Source of the DNA: Flavobacterium sp. CYK-55
GTDB lineage: Bacteria > Bacteroidota > Bacteroidia > Flavobacteriales > Flavobacteriaceae
NCBI RefSeq assembly: GCF_018413465.1
Contig: NZ_JAHCDK010000002.1
Coordinates: 391,185-455,184 of the forward strand
Direction of reading: 5' to 3'
DNA length: 64,000 nucleotides
Shown: positions 8,228-17,563 of the stretch, in pieces
Numbering within the stretch: the stretch's first letter is position 1
Layout: every line of letters starts with the position of its first letter
Translations under genes and position numbers: made by a program
The notes under the pieces: model-generated
What the model was told of the DNA's origin: nothing
What the model saw: only the letters and a program-made list of their open reading frames with translations
Database searches by the model: none

Positions 8228-11077
8228 ATGAAAACGGACGCTTTTGCTTTACGACACATTGGACCAGGTGAACAAGATTTGGCTCATATGTACAAAACCA
8301 TCGGAGTTGAATCAATGGAGCAACTTATATACGAAACCTTGCCCGATGATATTCGATTAAAAGCACCACTTAATTTGCCCCCGGCGATGACCGAATATGA
8401 GTTTGCTTTGCACATTCAGAAGTTGGGCGAAAAAAACAAAATGTTCCGCTCATACATTGGTTTGGGATATCATCAAGCGATAGTTCCTGCGGTGATTCAG
8501 CGTAACATTTTAGAAAATCCGGGTTGGTATACAGCCTACACGCCTTATCAAGCCGAGATTGCGCAAGGCAGATTAGAAGCGATTTTGAATTTTCAAACCA
8601 TGGTGATTGAACTCACCGGAATGGAAATCGCGAATGCCTCTTTACTCGATGAATCAACTGCTGCGGCTGAAGCCATGGCACTTTTGTTTGATGTTCGTTC
8701 ACGCGATCAGAAAAAAAATAATGTGTGCAAATTCTTTGTATCAGAAGATGTTTTGCCACAGACCATTTCGGTTTTGCAAACGCGTTCAACGCCGCTGGGT
8801 ATTGAACTCGTGATCGGCGATCACAAAACTTTTGATTTTTCGACAGAATTTTTCGGAGCCGTATTGCAGTATCCGGGCAAATATGGTCAGGTTGAAGATA
8901 TTTCAGGATTCATCGCACAAGCAAAAAACAACGAAATTAAAGTGGCTGTTGCCGCTGATATTTTAAGCTTGGTAAAACTCACACCTCCGGGTGAAATGGG
9001 CGCCGATGTTGTTTTTGGAACTACACAACGCTTTGGAATTCCATTGGGTTATGGCGGGCCACACGCGGCTTATTTTGCCTCAAAAGAAGAATACAAACGC
9101 AGCATGCCGGGTCGTATTATTGGCGTAACGGTTGATACCGACGGCAATAGAGCTTTACGTATGGCTTTGCAAACACGCGAGCAACACATCAAACGCGATA
9201 AAGCGACCTCAAATATTTGTACTGCTCAGGTTTTATTGGCGGTCATGGCCGGAATGTACTCGGTTTATCACGGTCCGAAAGGCTTGAGATATATTGCTGA
9301 TAAAGTTCATGCATCAACGGTTACTTTGGCAAATGCACTTAAAAATATCGGTGTCGAACAAACCAACACGAGTTATTTTGACACTTTGGTGGTGAAAGCC
9401 GATGCACAAAAAGTACGCCCCTTAGCCGAAGCCAAAGAAATCAACTTTTATTATATAGATGCGCAAACCATTTCAATCGCTCTCAATGAAACCGTGAGTT
9501 TGAATGATTTAAATGATATCGTTTCAGTGTTTGCTCAAGCAGTCGGAAAATCTGCTGATACTATAAACGCATTGAGTTCTACTGAATATATTCCGAATGA
9601 ATTACTGAGAACTTCAACTTTTTTAGAGCATGAAGTGTTTAACCAACACCACTCTGAAACTGCCCTGATGCGTTACATCAAAATGCTCGAGCGCAAAGAT
9701 TTGGCGTTGAACCATTCGATGATTTCATTGGGTTCTTGTACGATGAAACTCAATGCTGCGGCCGAGATGATTCCGCTGAGCAACCCACAATGGAACAACA
9801 TTCATCCATTTGCGCCGCTTAATCAAGCGCAAGGTTATCAAGAAATGTTGTCGCAACTTGAAAAATACCTCAACGTAGTAACCGGTTTTGCGGGCACAAC
9901 TTTACAACCGAATTCAGGCGCGCAAGGTGAATACGCGGGGCTGATGGTGATTCGTGCGTATCATCATTCCAGAGGTGATTACCACCGAAACATTGCACTG
10001 ATTCCTTCATCGGCACACGGAACCAATCCGGCATCAGCGGCCATGGCAGGAATGCAAGTTGTAGTGACCAAAACCTTAGAAAACGGGAATATTGATGTGG
10101 ACGATTTACGCGAAAAAGCCATTTTGCACAAAGACAATTTATCGTGTTTGATGGTGACTTATCCGTCAACGCACGGTGTTTATGAAGCATCGATTATTGA
10201 AGTAACCAAAATCATTCACGAAAACGGCGGACAAGTTTATATGGACGGAGCCAACATGAATGCCCAAGTTGGACTCACCAATCCGGCTACCATTGGTGCC
10301 GATGTTTGCCACTTGAACTTGCACAAAACCTTTGCGATTCCACATGGCGGAGGCGGCCCGGGTGTAGGCCCAATTTGTGTAGCGCCGCAATTAGTTCCGT
10401 TTTTACCGACCAATCCGGTAGTGGCAACCGGTGGTGCGCAAGCCATTACAGCTATTTCGGCAGCACCGTGGGGTTCGGCTTTGGTTTGCTTGATTTCATA
10501 CGGATACATCTCCATGTTAGGCGCAGAAGGTTTGACCAAATCTACAGAAATGGCCATTCTGAATGCCAACTATATTAAGGAACGCCTGAGCGGACATTAC
10601 GATACGTTATATTCTGGCGAAATGGGTCGCGCGGCACACGAAATGATTTTGGAGTGTCGTCCGTTTAAACAAAAAGGAATTGAAGTAACCGATATAGCCA
10701 AACGTTTGATGGATTACGGTTTCCACGCACCAACGGTATCGTTTCCGGTAGCCGGAACTTTGATGATTGAGCCAACCGAAAGTGAAAACTTAGAAGAACT
10801 AGACCGTTTTTGTGATGCGATGATATCCATCAGAAAAGAAATCGAAGCGGCATCAGCAGAAAATCCGAACAACGTTCTTAAAAATGCACCGCATACTTTG
10901 AACATGTTGACCTCAGATGTTTGGAATTTACCATACACCCGAGAACAAGCGGCTTTCCCGCTGGAATATATTGCAGAAAACAAATTCTGGCCAACGGTTC
11001 GCCGCGCCGATGATGCTTATGGCGATCGCAACTTGATTTGCAGTTGCGCTCCGATAGAAGCGTATATGCAAGAATAA
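8228..11077 (+). CDS. gcvP: Glycine dehydrogenase (decarboxylating), P-protein of glycine cleavage
   Basis: PLP enzyme that decarboxylates glycine and passes the aminomethyl group to lipoyl-GcvH. The 949-residue single-chain form fuses the two halves found as GcvPA/GcvPB in other bacteria. It opens with FALRHIGPG and has [19 protein letters not shown] near residue 78 onward. The PLP lysine is K700 in [18 protein letters not shown], followed by the glycine-rich loop. A TAAATTTG element at 8182-8189 is a plausible -7 site with a CTG, not TTG, at 18 bases upstream. A terminator follows at 11090. gcvT and gcvH are not in the window. Confidence 0.98.
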   Translation: MKTDAFALRHIGPGEQDLAHMYKTIGVESMEQLIYETLPDDIRLKAPLNLPPAMTEYEFALHIQKLGEKNKMFRSYIGLGYHQAIVPAVIQRNILENPGWYTAYTPYQAEIAQGRLEAILNFQTMVIELTGMEIANASLLDESTAAAEAMALLFDVRSRDQKKNNVCKFFVSEDVLPQTISVLQTRSTPLGIELVIGDHKTFDFSTEFFGAVLQYPGKYGQVEDISGFIAQAKNNEIKVAVAADILSLVKLTPPGEMGADVVFGTTQRFGIPLGYGGPHAAYFASKEEYKRSMPGRIIGVTVDTDGNRALRMALQTREQHIKRDKATSNICTAQVLLAVMAGMYSVYHGPKGLRYIADKVHASTVTLANALKNIGVEQTNTSYFDTLVVKADAQKVRPLAEAKEINFYYIDAQTISIALNETVSLNDLNDIVSVFAQAVGKSADTINALSSTEYIPNELLRTSTFLEHEVFNQHHSETALMRYIKMLERKDLALNHSMISLGSCTMKLNAAAEMIPLSNPQWNNIHPFAPLNQAQGYQEMLSQLEKYLNVVTGFAGTTLQPNSGAQGEYAGLMVIRAYHHSRGDYHRNIALIPSSAHGTNPASAAMAGMQVVVTKTLENGNIDVDDLREKAILHKDNLSCLMVTYPSTHGVYEASIIEVTKIIHENGGQVYMDGANMNAQVGLTNPATIGADVCHLNLHKTFAIPHGGGGPGVGPICVAPQLVPFLPTNPVVATGGAQAITAISAAPWGSALVCLISYGYISMLGAEGLTKSTEMAILNANYIKERLSGHYDTLYSGEMGRAAHEMILECRPFKQKGIEVTDIAKRLMDYGFHAPTVSFPVAGTLMIEPTESENLEELDRFCDAMISIRKEIEAASAENPNNVLKNAPHTLNMLTSDVWNLPYTREQAAFPLEYIAENKFWPTVRRADDAYGDRNLICSCAPIEAYMQE

Positions 11078-11089
11078 ATTTTAAATATA

Positions 11090-11127
11090 AAATCCCAAAT
11101 TCAACTCAGAGTTTGGGATTTCTTTTT
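11090..11127 (+). terminator. Intrinsic terminator after gcvP
   Basis: AAATCCCAAA pairs with TTTGGGATTT across a 12-base loop, followed by CTTTTT. It lies 13 bases after the gcvP stop and just before the haemoglobin start. Confidence 0.85.
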
Positions 11128-11131
11128 CATC

Positions 11132-11512
11132 ATGAAAGACATACAAAACCAAGATGATTTGTTGCAATTGGTGACTTTGTTTTATGAAAAGTTACTCGCC
11201 GATGAATCCATCAGTTATATTTTTACGGAAGTAGTCAAAATCAAACTTGAAGAGCACTTACCTATATTGGTGACTTTTTGGTCGCAAGCAGTTCTGGGAA
11301 CCGGTGGTTATACCCATAACCTGACGCAAATTCATTTGGAAGTAAGCGAAAAATCCTATCTATCACCTGAGCTTTTTAAGATTTGGCTGGGGCATTTCAA
11401 CAATAGCGTAGATGCACTTTTTACTGGTGAAAAAGCCGAACAAATTAAAACCAATGCACTGAGTATTGCAACGATAATGCAGATTAAAATTCATCAGCAA
11501 AAACAGCAATAA
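11132..11512 (+). CDS. Group III truncated haemoglobin
   Basis: A 126-residue 2-over-2 globin. The family pattern is visible: phenylalanines near residues 17-30, LPILVTFWSQAVLG with the FW pair in helix E region, GGYTHN, then the proximal-side histidine in IHLEV, and HFNNSVDALF near the C-terminus. TrHb3 proteins bind haem and O2/NO; the physiological role (NO or oxygen handling) is inferred from the family only. The start ATG lies directly after the gcvP terminator, leaving almost no untranslated leader unless the hairpin is read through. KASIII-like gene follows 119 bases on with its own promoter. Confidence 0.85.
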   Translation: MKDIQNQDDLLQLVTLFYEKLLADESISYIFTEVVKIKLEEHLPILVTFWSQAVLGTGGYTHNLTQIHLEVSEKSYLSPELFKIWLGHFNNSVDALFTGEKAEQIKTNALSIATIMQIKIHQQKQQ

Positions 11513-11587
11513 TTCTGACTTTCAAAAAAATAGCTGTTTTATTTTAAAGAATTCGCAAATCGGATTCACAAAAGAAACTATTTCGCA

Positions 11588-11615
11588 TTGCCTGTGTTTT
11601 TTATGGGTACATTCG
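11588..11615 (+). promoter_or_regulatory. Bacteroidota-type promoter for the KASIII-like gene
   Basis: TTG at 11588-11590, a 17-base spacer, and TACATTCG at 11608-11615 match the Bacteroidota sigma-A consensus (TTG-n17..19-TAnnTTYG). The coding start is 17 bases further on. Confidence 0.65.
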
Positions 11616-11631
11616 TTAGAAATCTACCTAT

Positions 11632-12690
11632 ATGAATATCAAAATTATTGGTTCCGGAAGCTACATACCATCAATAGAGGTTAAAAACGAAAACTTCAAC
11701 CAACATCAATTTTTGACTGAAGAATGTCAGGAGATTTCTGACACTAATGAAGTTATCATTGAAAAATTCAAAGCCATCACTGGCATAGAAGCGCGAAGGT
11801 ATGCCGAAAGTCAATTCAACACTTCAGACATGGGTTTTATGGCCGCGCAAGAAGCCATTGAACAATCAGGCATAGACCCTGAAACTTTAGATTACATCAT
11901 TTTTGCGCACAACTTTGGCGATGTAAAACCCGGCGCGATTCAATCGGATATGCTTCCGACTTTAGCGACCAGAGTTAAGTTTAAACTCAAGATCAAGAAC
12001 CCGAATTGCGTGGCCTATGATTTACTTTTTGGTTGTCCGGGTTGGATTGAAGGTATTTTGCAAGCACGTGCTTTTATCATGTCAGGTATGGCGAAACGCT
12101 GTTTGGTGATTGGTGCTGAAACTTTATCACGTGTGGTTGATGTGCACGACCGCGACAGCATGATTTATGCCGATGGTGCCGGAGCTTCGGTAGTTGAAGT
12201 AAGTCATGACCAAACCGGACTGATATCTTATAAAAGCGCTACTTATACTTTTGATGAAGCTTATTATTTGTATTTCGGGAATTCCTACAACAAGAATCTT
12301 GATCCGGATGTTCGATACATTAAAATGCACGGGCGAAAAATTTATGAATTTGCGCTGAATCAAGTTCCGATGGCGATGAAAGCATGTTTGGACCAAAGCG
12401 GCATTGACATCAGCCAAGTTAAAAAAGTGCTCATTCATCAAGCCAATGAAAAAATGGATGAAGCCATCATTCATAGATTTTATAAGTTACACGGCCAACT
12501 CCCTCCGAAAGATATTATGCCGATGAGCATTCACAAACTGGGCAATTCAAGCGTAGCAACGGTTCCTACCTTGTTTGATTTATTGCAAAAAAACCAAATT
12601 AAAGACCATAGGTTGAGCAAAGGTGATATCTTAATTTTTGCTTCAGTAGGCGCTGGCATGAACATTAATGCTTTTGTATATCGTTATTAA
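11632..12690 (+). CDS. 3-oxoacyl-ACP synthase III (FabH/KASIII) family protein
   Basis: Thiolase-fold condensing enzyme, 352 residues. The catalytic triad is intact: Cys135 in LLFGCPGWIEG, His269 in LIHQANEKMD, and Asn305 in KLGNSSVATV. True FabH usually has a shorter N-terminal region and a CAAFxxGL-type Cys motif; here the Cys context FGCPGW is that of FabH-like paralogues, so a role in a specialised acyl condensation rather than primary fatty-acid initiation is possible. It is not beside other fab genes. Monocistronic with its own promoter at 11588-11615. Confidence 0.85.
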   Translation: MNIKIIGSGSYIPSIEVKNENFNQHQFLTEECQEISDTNEVIIEKFKAITGIEARRYAESQFNTSDMGFMAAQEAIEQSGIDPETLDYIIFAHNFGDVKPGAIQSDMLPTLATRVKFKLKIKNPNCVAYDLLFGCPGWIEGILQARAFIMSGMAKRCLVIGAETLSRVVDVHDRDSMIYADGAGASVVEVSHDQTGLISYKSATYTFDEAYYLYFGNSYNKNLDPDVRYIKMHGRKIYEFALNQVPMAMKACLDQSGIDISQVKKVLIHQANEKMDEAIIHRFYKLHGQLPPKDIMPMSIHKLGNSSVATVPTLFDLLQKNQIKDHRLSKGDILIFASVGAGMNINAFVYRY

Positions 12691-12772
12691 TTTTGATCAA
12701 TTATTTGAGGTTTATATGAAATGTATTATTTTTATTTTGTAAGAATTTTATATCTTAAAAAATAATATTTAT

Positions 12773-12822
12773 GCATTTCATCGATTTTTTTTGTTTTTAA
12801 TCGAACAATCGTTGTACTATTG
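12773..12822 (+). promoter_or_regulatory. Upstream block shared by both WG-repeat genes (copy 1)
   Basis: TGCATTTCATCGATT followed by a T-rich stretch and AATCG also occurs at 14183-14232 upstream of the paralogue. TCGATT and AATCGA form a dyad here. In both copies a TTG sits 21 bases before a TAnnATTG (12815-12822 here). It may be a promoter with a regulatory site. Confidence 0.5.
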
Positions 12823-12870
12823 CCTCGTGTTTAAACGAAAACAAAATAAATTAATTAAACCCTAAATTTT

Positions 12871-13506
12871 ATGAAAGCATTTTACACCTACGCCGCTTTG
12901 GCCTTTTGCTCAATCTCATTTGGTCAACAATTATTCATCGTTAACTCTGACAACAAATATGGTGTTGTGAATGAGAACGGTGTTGAAATTATTCCTGCTA
13001 AATATTCTTCAGTAGAAGAGTTTGACAAAATTCATCCAAACTGGTCAAAAGTTGGATTGGGAAGTTTGTACGGATTCATCGATAAATCAGGTAAGATTAT
13101 CATCGAACCTAAATATGAAGAAATCAGTGCCTACAACGTTTATCATGAAGGTTGGGCATTGGTGAAAAAAGATGGAAAATTCGGATTTATTGACAATGCC
13201 GGAAAAGAAATTGTTCCAACTGTATATGACAAAGTAGGTGCTTTTGGCGACTATGTAAAAGATTGGATGTTGGTTGAAGCCAATGGTCTGAAAGGATTTG
13301 TTGATAAAGAAGGAAACGTAATTGTTCCTATTAAATATGTTCAAATTGAGAAATTTGACAACGTAAGAAAAAACTGGTCTTTGGTTAAAGACAGTAAAGA
13401 TAAGCTTGGATTCATTGACAGAACCGGAAAAGAAGTTATTCCGGTGGTGTATGACAACATCGAAGCTTTCGTAAAAAAACCCACAGCGCTTGCCAACGCT
13501 GACTAA
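12871..13506 (+). CDS. Secreted WG-repeat protein (paralogue 1)
   Basis: 211 residues. Signal peptide of about 18 residues ends SFGQ. The mature part is five tandem beta-repeat units of about 28-35 residues, each with a core such as YGFIDKSGKIIIEPKYE or FGFIDNAGKEIVPTVYD, the WG/KWG beta-repeat pattern. Such repeats are thought to mediate binding; no enzyme motif is present. It is about three-quarters identical by eye to the protein at 14276-14911, with the methyltransferase gene between. The last coding portion contains a 47-base stretch identical in both paralogues. A terminator follows at 13530. Confidence 0.85.
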   Translation: MKAFYTYAALAFCSISFGQQLFIVNSDNKYGVVNENGVEIIPAKYSSVEEFDKIHPNWSKVGLGSLYGFIDKSGKIIIEPKYEEISAYNVYHEGWALVKKDGKFGFIDNAGKEIVPTVYDKVGAFGDYVKDWMLVEANGLKGFVDKEGNVIVPIKYVQIEKFDNVRKNWSLVKDSKDKLGFIDRTGKEVIPVVYDNIEAFVKKPTALANAD

Positions 13507-13529
13507 CCTTAAGTTTTGAATTAGTAATG

Positions 13530-13557
13530 AAGGAGCCTGAATAAGGCTCCTTTTTTT
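13530..13557 (+). terminator. Intrinsic terminator after WG-repeat gene 1
   Basis: AAGGAGCC-tgaataa-GGCTCCTT followed by a T run. Confidence 0.9.
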
Positions 13558-13605
13558 ATGTCTTTTTTTTTTGCTTCGTTATATTTGCAAGACTAAAAAT
13601 TCATC

Positions 13606-14130
13606 ATGTACGAACAGAGTTACCCCACCAAGAGATTTGAAATCACCTTGAAGTTTTTAAAAAAGCACATCACAACCTCAGAAACTATTCTGGATTTAGG
13701 TGTAGAAAATCCATTTTCGGCAATTATGAAAGCCAATGGTTATGTAGTTCAGAATACAATGGGTGAAGATTTAGATCAAAATCAAAACACTTTGCAAAAC
13801 TCTGACGCAAAAGTGATTACCGCTTTTGAAATTTTTGAACACTTGCTCAACCCGTATACCATTTTACAAGAAATCAAAGCCGATAAAATTTTAATTTCTG
13901 TTCCGCTCAGATTATGGTTTTCTCCGGCTTACAGAAGTAAAACTGATCCATGGGACCGACATTACCACGAGTTTGAAGATTGGCAACTTGATTGGCTTTT
14001 GGAAAAAACCGGTTGGCGCATTATCGATCGAAAAAAATGGACGCATCCGGTTAACAAAATAGGAATCAGACCATTACTAAGATACTTTACACCGAGATAT
14101 TATATGGTGTATGCTGAAAAAGTTCGATAG
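13606..14130 (+). CDS. Class I SAM-dependent methyltransferase
   Basis: 174 residues. The nucleotide-binding motif I is ETILDLGVENPFSAIM near residues 31-46, followed by an acidic MGEDLDQN and the ITAFEIFEHLLNPYTIL segment typical of Methyltransf_11/23 type enzymes. The substrate is unknown. A TATATTTG -7 element lies at 13580-13587 with no clear TTG partner. It stands between two WG-repeat paralogues with its own terminator overlapping its last codons, so all three genes appear separately transcribed. Confidence 0.8.
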   Translation: MYEQSYPTKRFEITLKFLKKHITTSETILDLGVENPFSAIMKANGYVVQNTMGEDLDQNQNTLQNSDAKVITAFEIFEHLLNPYTILQEIKADKILISVPLRLWFSPAYRSKTDPWDRHYHEFEDWQLDWLLEKTGWRIIDRKKWTHPVNKIGIRPLLRYFTPRYYMVYAEKVR

Positions 14131-14148
14131 AGAAATCGAACTTTTTTT
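14121..14148 (+). terminator. Intrinsic terminator overlapping the methyltransferase stop
   Basis: AGTTCGAT-agagaa-ATCGAACT followed by TTTTTT. The left arm overlaps the final codons and stop (14128-14130). Confidence 0.88.
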
Positions 14149-14182
14149 GTAAGATTTTTATATGTTATTATTTCATTTTAGT

Positions 14183-14232
14183 GCATTTCATCGATTATTT
14201 TTGCTTTTTATCGGTTTTTTGACGTAACATTG
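14183..14232 (+). promoter_or_regulatory. Upstream block shared by both WG-repeat genes (copy 2)
   Basis: Matches 12773-12822: TGCATTTCATCGATT, a T-rich centre and ATCG. A TTG at 14201-14203 lies 21 bases before TAACATTG (14225-14232), the same spacing as in copy 1. Confidence 0.5.
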
Positions 14233-14275
14233 CTCCGTAATAATAATTCGAAAAATTAACGAAATTTAAATTTTT

Positions 14276-14911
14276 ATGAAAGCAATCTACACCTACGCGG
14301 CTTTGGCTTTATGTTCCGTTAGTTTTGGTCAAAAATTATTTATCGTCAGTTCAGATGATAAATTTGGCGTGATCAATGAAAATGGAGTAGAAATCATACC
14401 TACCAAGTACAGCTCGGTAGATGATTTTGACAAAGTACACCTCAACTGGTCAAAAGTTGGGTTGAATAATCTTTATGGTTTTATCGATAAAAAAGGTAAA
14501 ATCATTGTTGAACCAAAATATGAAGTCATCAACGCGTATGGCAAGCTCAACGAAGGTTGGGCCATGGTTCAAAAAGAAGGTAAATTTGGATTTATTGACG
14601 ATTTAGGAAAAGAAATCGTTCCGCCAATTTACGACAAAATAAGTGGCTTTGGTGAATATACCAAAGACTGGATGCTTGTTGAAGCCGATGGACTAAAAGG
14701 GTTTATTGACAAAGAAGGCAACATCATTGTTCCGGTAAAATATGTTCAAATTGATAAATTTGACAATGTGCGTAAAAACTGGGCTTTGGTTAAAGACCGA
14801 AAAGAAAAACTGGGCTTTATTGACAAAACCGGAAAAGAAGTTATTCCGGTGGTGTATGACAACATCGAAGCTTTTATGAAGAAAAAATCGACGGTTGCCG
14901 AGTCAAACTAA
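14276..14911 (+). CDS. Secreted WG-repeat protein (paralogue 2)
   Basis: 211 residues, the same length as paralogue 1 with no internal gaps. The signal peptide ends SFGQ and is followed by the same succession of WG-type beta-repeats (for example YGFIDKKGKIIVEPKYE, KGFIDKEGNIIVPVKYV). The C-terminal tail KKKSTVAESN differs from paralogue 1. Conservation of upstream sequence, repeat number and flanking terminators points to a duplication with the methyltransferase either caught between or inserted later. Function unknown; secretion is inferred from the signal peptide only, as no T9SS domain is present. Confidence 0.85.
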   Translation: MKAIYTYAALALCSVSFGQKLFIVSSDDKFGVINENGVEIIPTKYSSVDDFDKVHLNWSKVGLNNLYGFIDKKGKIIVEPKYEVINAYGKLNEGWAMVQKEGKFGFIDDLGKEIVPPIYDKISGFGEYTKDWMLVEADGLKGFIDKEGNIIVPVKYVQIDKFDNVRKNWALVKDRKEKLGFIDKTGKEVIPVVYDNIEAFMKKKSTVAESN

Positions 14912-14941
14912 TCTAATCCAACCTTTCAATCATACAATCTA

Positions 14942-14976
14942 AAAGGGATTTCTTAAATGGAATCCCTTTTTTTTTA
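14942..14976 (+). terminator. Intrinsic terminator after WG-repeat gene 2
   Basis: AAAGGGATT-tcttaaatgg-AATCCCTTT followed by a long T run. Confidence 0.9.
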
Positions 14977-15002
14977 TTTTTATGGCATAAACCCATCACC
15001 GA

Positions 15003-15851
15003 ATGCAATATTACCTCATTATTCCGGCGCACAATGAAGCGCGATTTATCAGCGCTATGATTGAATCTGTTTTGAATCAAACCTTAGCCGCCAAAAAAAT
15101 AGTCGTGGTAAACGATCATTCAACCGATCAAACCGAGCAAATTGTTCGTGATTTGGCACAAAAAGATTCGAGAATCGTTTTGCTCAACAATCTATCAGAT
15201 GCGGTTCATCAACCGGGCAGTAAAGTTATTCGTGCCTTTGAAAAAGGTTTGTCAGCAGTAGATGATACCTATGATTTTATTGTCAAACTAGACGCGGATT
15301 TGATTTTGCCACAGAATTACTTTGAAACCGTTGCCAACCATTTTACACAAAACCCAAAAGTAGGCATGGTGGGTGGATTTGCTTATATCGAAAAAAACGG
15401 AAACTGGGTTTTAGAAAACCTTACTGATAAAGACCACATTCGTGGAGCTTTTAAAGCCTATCGAAAAGAGTGTTTTGAACAAATGGGCGGTCTCAGACCT
15501 GCGATGGGTTGGGACACCGCGGATGAACTCTTGGCGCGTTATTATAATTGGGACATTTTGACCGATGAATCCCTCAAAGTAAAACACCTTAAACCCACCG
15601 GAGCCAATTATAATAGAGACGCTGGACTCAAACAAGGCGCCGCTTTTTACACGTTGGGTTATGGTTTTATGATTACACTGATTGCCTCGATTAAATTGGC
15701 ATTGCGCAAAAAAAGGCCTTTGCTTCTTTTTGATTATATGTTGGGGTTTTATCAGGCCAGAAAAAATCGAAAACCCATGCTCGTAACGCCACAGCAATCT
15801 AAATTTATTCGAGATTATCGCTGGATGAAAATCAAACAAAAACTCACCTGA
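15003..15851 (+). CDS. Glycosyltransferase family 2
   Basis: 282 residues with a GT-A fold. The N-terminal LIIPAHNEARFI, the nucleotide-binding KIVVVNDHSTDQT near residues 32-44, and the metal-binding DAD at 97-99 (in VKLDADLILPQ) are the family hallmarks. A hydrophobic stretch near residues 220-233 may attach it to the inner membrane. It probably transfers a sugar to a lipid or polysaccharide acceptor; the specific substrate is not predictable. It is followed by repeat B and the mlaEF genes, with no functional link evident. Confidence 0.88.
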   Translation: MQYYLIIPAHNEARFISAMIESVLNQTLAAKKIVVVNDHSTDQTEQIVRDLAQKDSRIVLLNNLSDAVHQPGSKVIRAFEKGLSAVDDTYDFIVKLDADLILPQNYFETVANHFTQNPKVGMVGGFAYIEKNGNWVLENLTDKDHIRGAFKAYRKECFEQMGGLRPAMGWDTADELLARYYNWDILTDESLKVKHLKPTGANYNRDAGLKQGAAFYTLGYGFMITLIASIKLALRKKRPLLLFDYMLGFYQARKNRKPMLVTPQQSKFIRDYRWMKIKQKLT

Positions 15852-15887
15852 AAACGCGTTGCGTGAGATTTGAAATTAGTCTGAGTC

Positions 15888-15964
15888 GCGTGAGGGATAG
15901 CAGCGAAAATCCTTTTGTGCAACAAAAGATTGCAGCGCATAGCCCGACCCGCAGGGGCACGCCC
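15888..15964 (+). repeat. Dispersed repeat family B, copy 2
   Basis: Starts GCGTGAGGGATAG, contains AGCGAAAATCC, a CTTTTG..CAAAAG hairpin, AGCCCGACCCG, and ends GGGGCACGCCC. This is the shortest copy. It occupies the gap between the glycosyltransferase and mlaE. Confidence 0.75.
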
Positions 15965-16033
15965 TTAAAAAAACTCAAAACCCATAACCGAGAACTGACA
16001 ACTTCTTCCTAATTTAGCGCATATTTAAAAACT

Positions 16034-16780
16034 ATGATGCTCGTACGCTATTTGTCGCAAATTGGACGGTATTTCTTGATGCTCAAAGACATTTTTAATA
16101 AGCCTACCAAATGGTCGGTGATGCGCAATTTGATCTTTAAAGAAATTGACGATTTGATCATTGGTTCGCTCGGAATTGTTGCGTTTATCTCATTTTTTGT
16201 GGGTGGTGTTGTATCAATTCAAACTGCGCTCAACTTGACCAATCCGCTGATTCCGAAATATTTGATTGGTTTTGCGACGCGTCAATCGGTGATTTTAGAA
16301 TTTGCCCCGACGTTTATTTCGATTATTATGGCCGGAAAAATGGGCTCGTTTATTACTTCGAGTATCGGAACTATGCGCGTTACTGAGCAAATTGACGCAC
16401 TTGAAGTAATGGGCATCAACTCACTGAACTATTTGGTTTTTCCGAAACTGATTGCTCTGCTGCTCTACCCATTTTTGATTGGGATTAGTATGTTTTTGGG
16501 TATTTTGGGTGGATGGATTGCTGCCGTATATGGTGGTTTTGCTTCGAGTTCACAATTTATTGGCGGAATTCAGCAAGAATTTATTCCGTTTCACATTGCT
16601 TATGCGTTTATCAAAACCGTAGTTTTTGCTTTGCTGTTGGCCACCATTCCGTCGTTTCACGGTTATTATATGAAAGGCGGCGCGCTTGAAGTAGGAAAAG
16701 CCAGCACCATATCATTCGTTTGGACTTCAGTGTCTATTATTTTGATGAACTACATACTAACCCAGTTATTACTTGCCTGA
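16034..16780 (+). CDS. mlaE: MlaE-family ABC transporter permease
   Basis: Inner-membrane permease of the lipid-transport (Mla/MCE) ABC family, 248 residues with five to six hydrophobic segments. The conserved EQIDALEVMGINSLNYLVFP motif is at about residues 116-135, and GKMGSFITSSIGTMRVTEQ precedes it. The stop codon overlaps the ATG of the ATPase gene by one base, implying translational coupling. The usual MCE-domain partner (MlaD) is not adjacent, so it must be encoded elsewhere or absent. Confidence 0.92.
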   Translation: MMLVRYLSQIGRYFLMLKDIFNKPTKWSVMRNLIFKEIDDLIIGSLGIVAFISFFVGGVVSIQTALNLTNPLIPKYLIGFATRQSVILEFAPTFISIIMAGKMGSFITSSIGTMRVTEQIDALEVMGINSLNYLVFPKLIALLLYPFLIGISMFLGILGGWIAAVYGGFASSSQFIGGIQQEFIPFHIAYAFIKTVVFALLLATIPSFHGYYMKGGALEVGKASTISFVWTSVSIILMNYILTQLLLA

Positions 16781-17547
16781 TGATAGAAGTAAAAAATGTA
16801 GAAAAATCGTTCGGAGATTCAAAAGTACTCAAAGGAATTTCTACTGTTTTTGAAACCGGAAAAACCAATATGATCATTGGCCAAAGTGGTTCCGGAAAAA
16901 CGGTTTTGCTCAAATCATTATTGGGTATTCACACGCCTGACGCAGGAACTATTTCATTTGATGGACGTGTTTATTCTGAGCTTTCACGCGATGAGAAAAT
17001 GGAACTCCGTACTGAAATTGGTATGGTATTTCAAGGCAGCGCGTTGTTTGACTCGCTTACGGTGGCCGAAAATGTAGGCTTCCCGTTGCAAATGTTTACC
17101 AACAATTCAAAATCTGAAATCAACGATCGTGTAGATTTTGTGCTCAAACGGGTAAACTTGATTGATGCGCATAAAAAACTGCCTTCTGAAATCTCGGGTG
17201 GAATGCAAAAACGGGTGGCGATTGCCCGCGCTATTGTTAATAATCCGAAGTATTTATTTTGTGACGAACCCAACTCCGGGCTTGATCCGAACACGTCGAT
17301 TTTAATTGACAATTTGATCAAAGAAATTACTGAAGAATACAACATCACCACCGTGATCAACTCACACGATATGAACTCGGTGATGGAAATTGGCGAGAAC
17401 ATTGTCTTTCTCAAAAACGGTCTCAAAGCATGGCAAGGGACACGTCATGACATTTACAAAACTGATTCGCAAGCCTTGGTTGATTTTGTGTATTCTTCTA
17501 ATTTATTCAGAAAAGTACGCGAAGTTCAATTAAGAGAGAACTTATAG
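16780..17547 (+). CDS. mlaF: MlaF-family ABC transporter ATP-binding protein
   Basis: ATPase partner of the MlaE permease, powering phospholipid movement between membranes. The ATG at 16780, overlapping the mlaE stop, gives 255 residues beginning MIEVKNVEKSFG; the frame extends upstream but only inside mlaE. Walker A GQSGSGKT is at residues 34-41, the signature SGGMQKR is followed by the Walker B region LFCDEPNSGLDP, and the H-loop is in TVINSHDMNSV. It is convergent with the large type-B T9SS gene, 16 bases apart. Confidence 0.93.
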   Translation: MIEVKNVEKSFGDSKVLKGISTVFETGKTNMIIGQSGSGKTVLLKSLLGIHTPDAGTISFDGRVYSELSRDEKMELRTEIGMVFQGSALFDSLTVAENVGFPLQMFTNNSKSEINDRVDFVLKRVNLIDAHKKLPSEISGGMQKRVAIARAIVNNPKYLFCDEPNSGLDPNTSILIDNLIKEITEEYNITTVINSHDMNSVMEIGENIVFLKNGLKAWQGTRHDIYKTDSQALVDFVYSSNLFRKVREVQLRENL

Positions 17548-17563
17548 ATAATTACCCATACGT

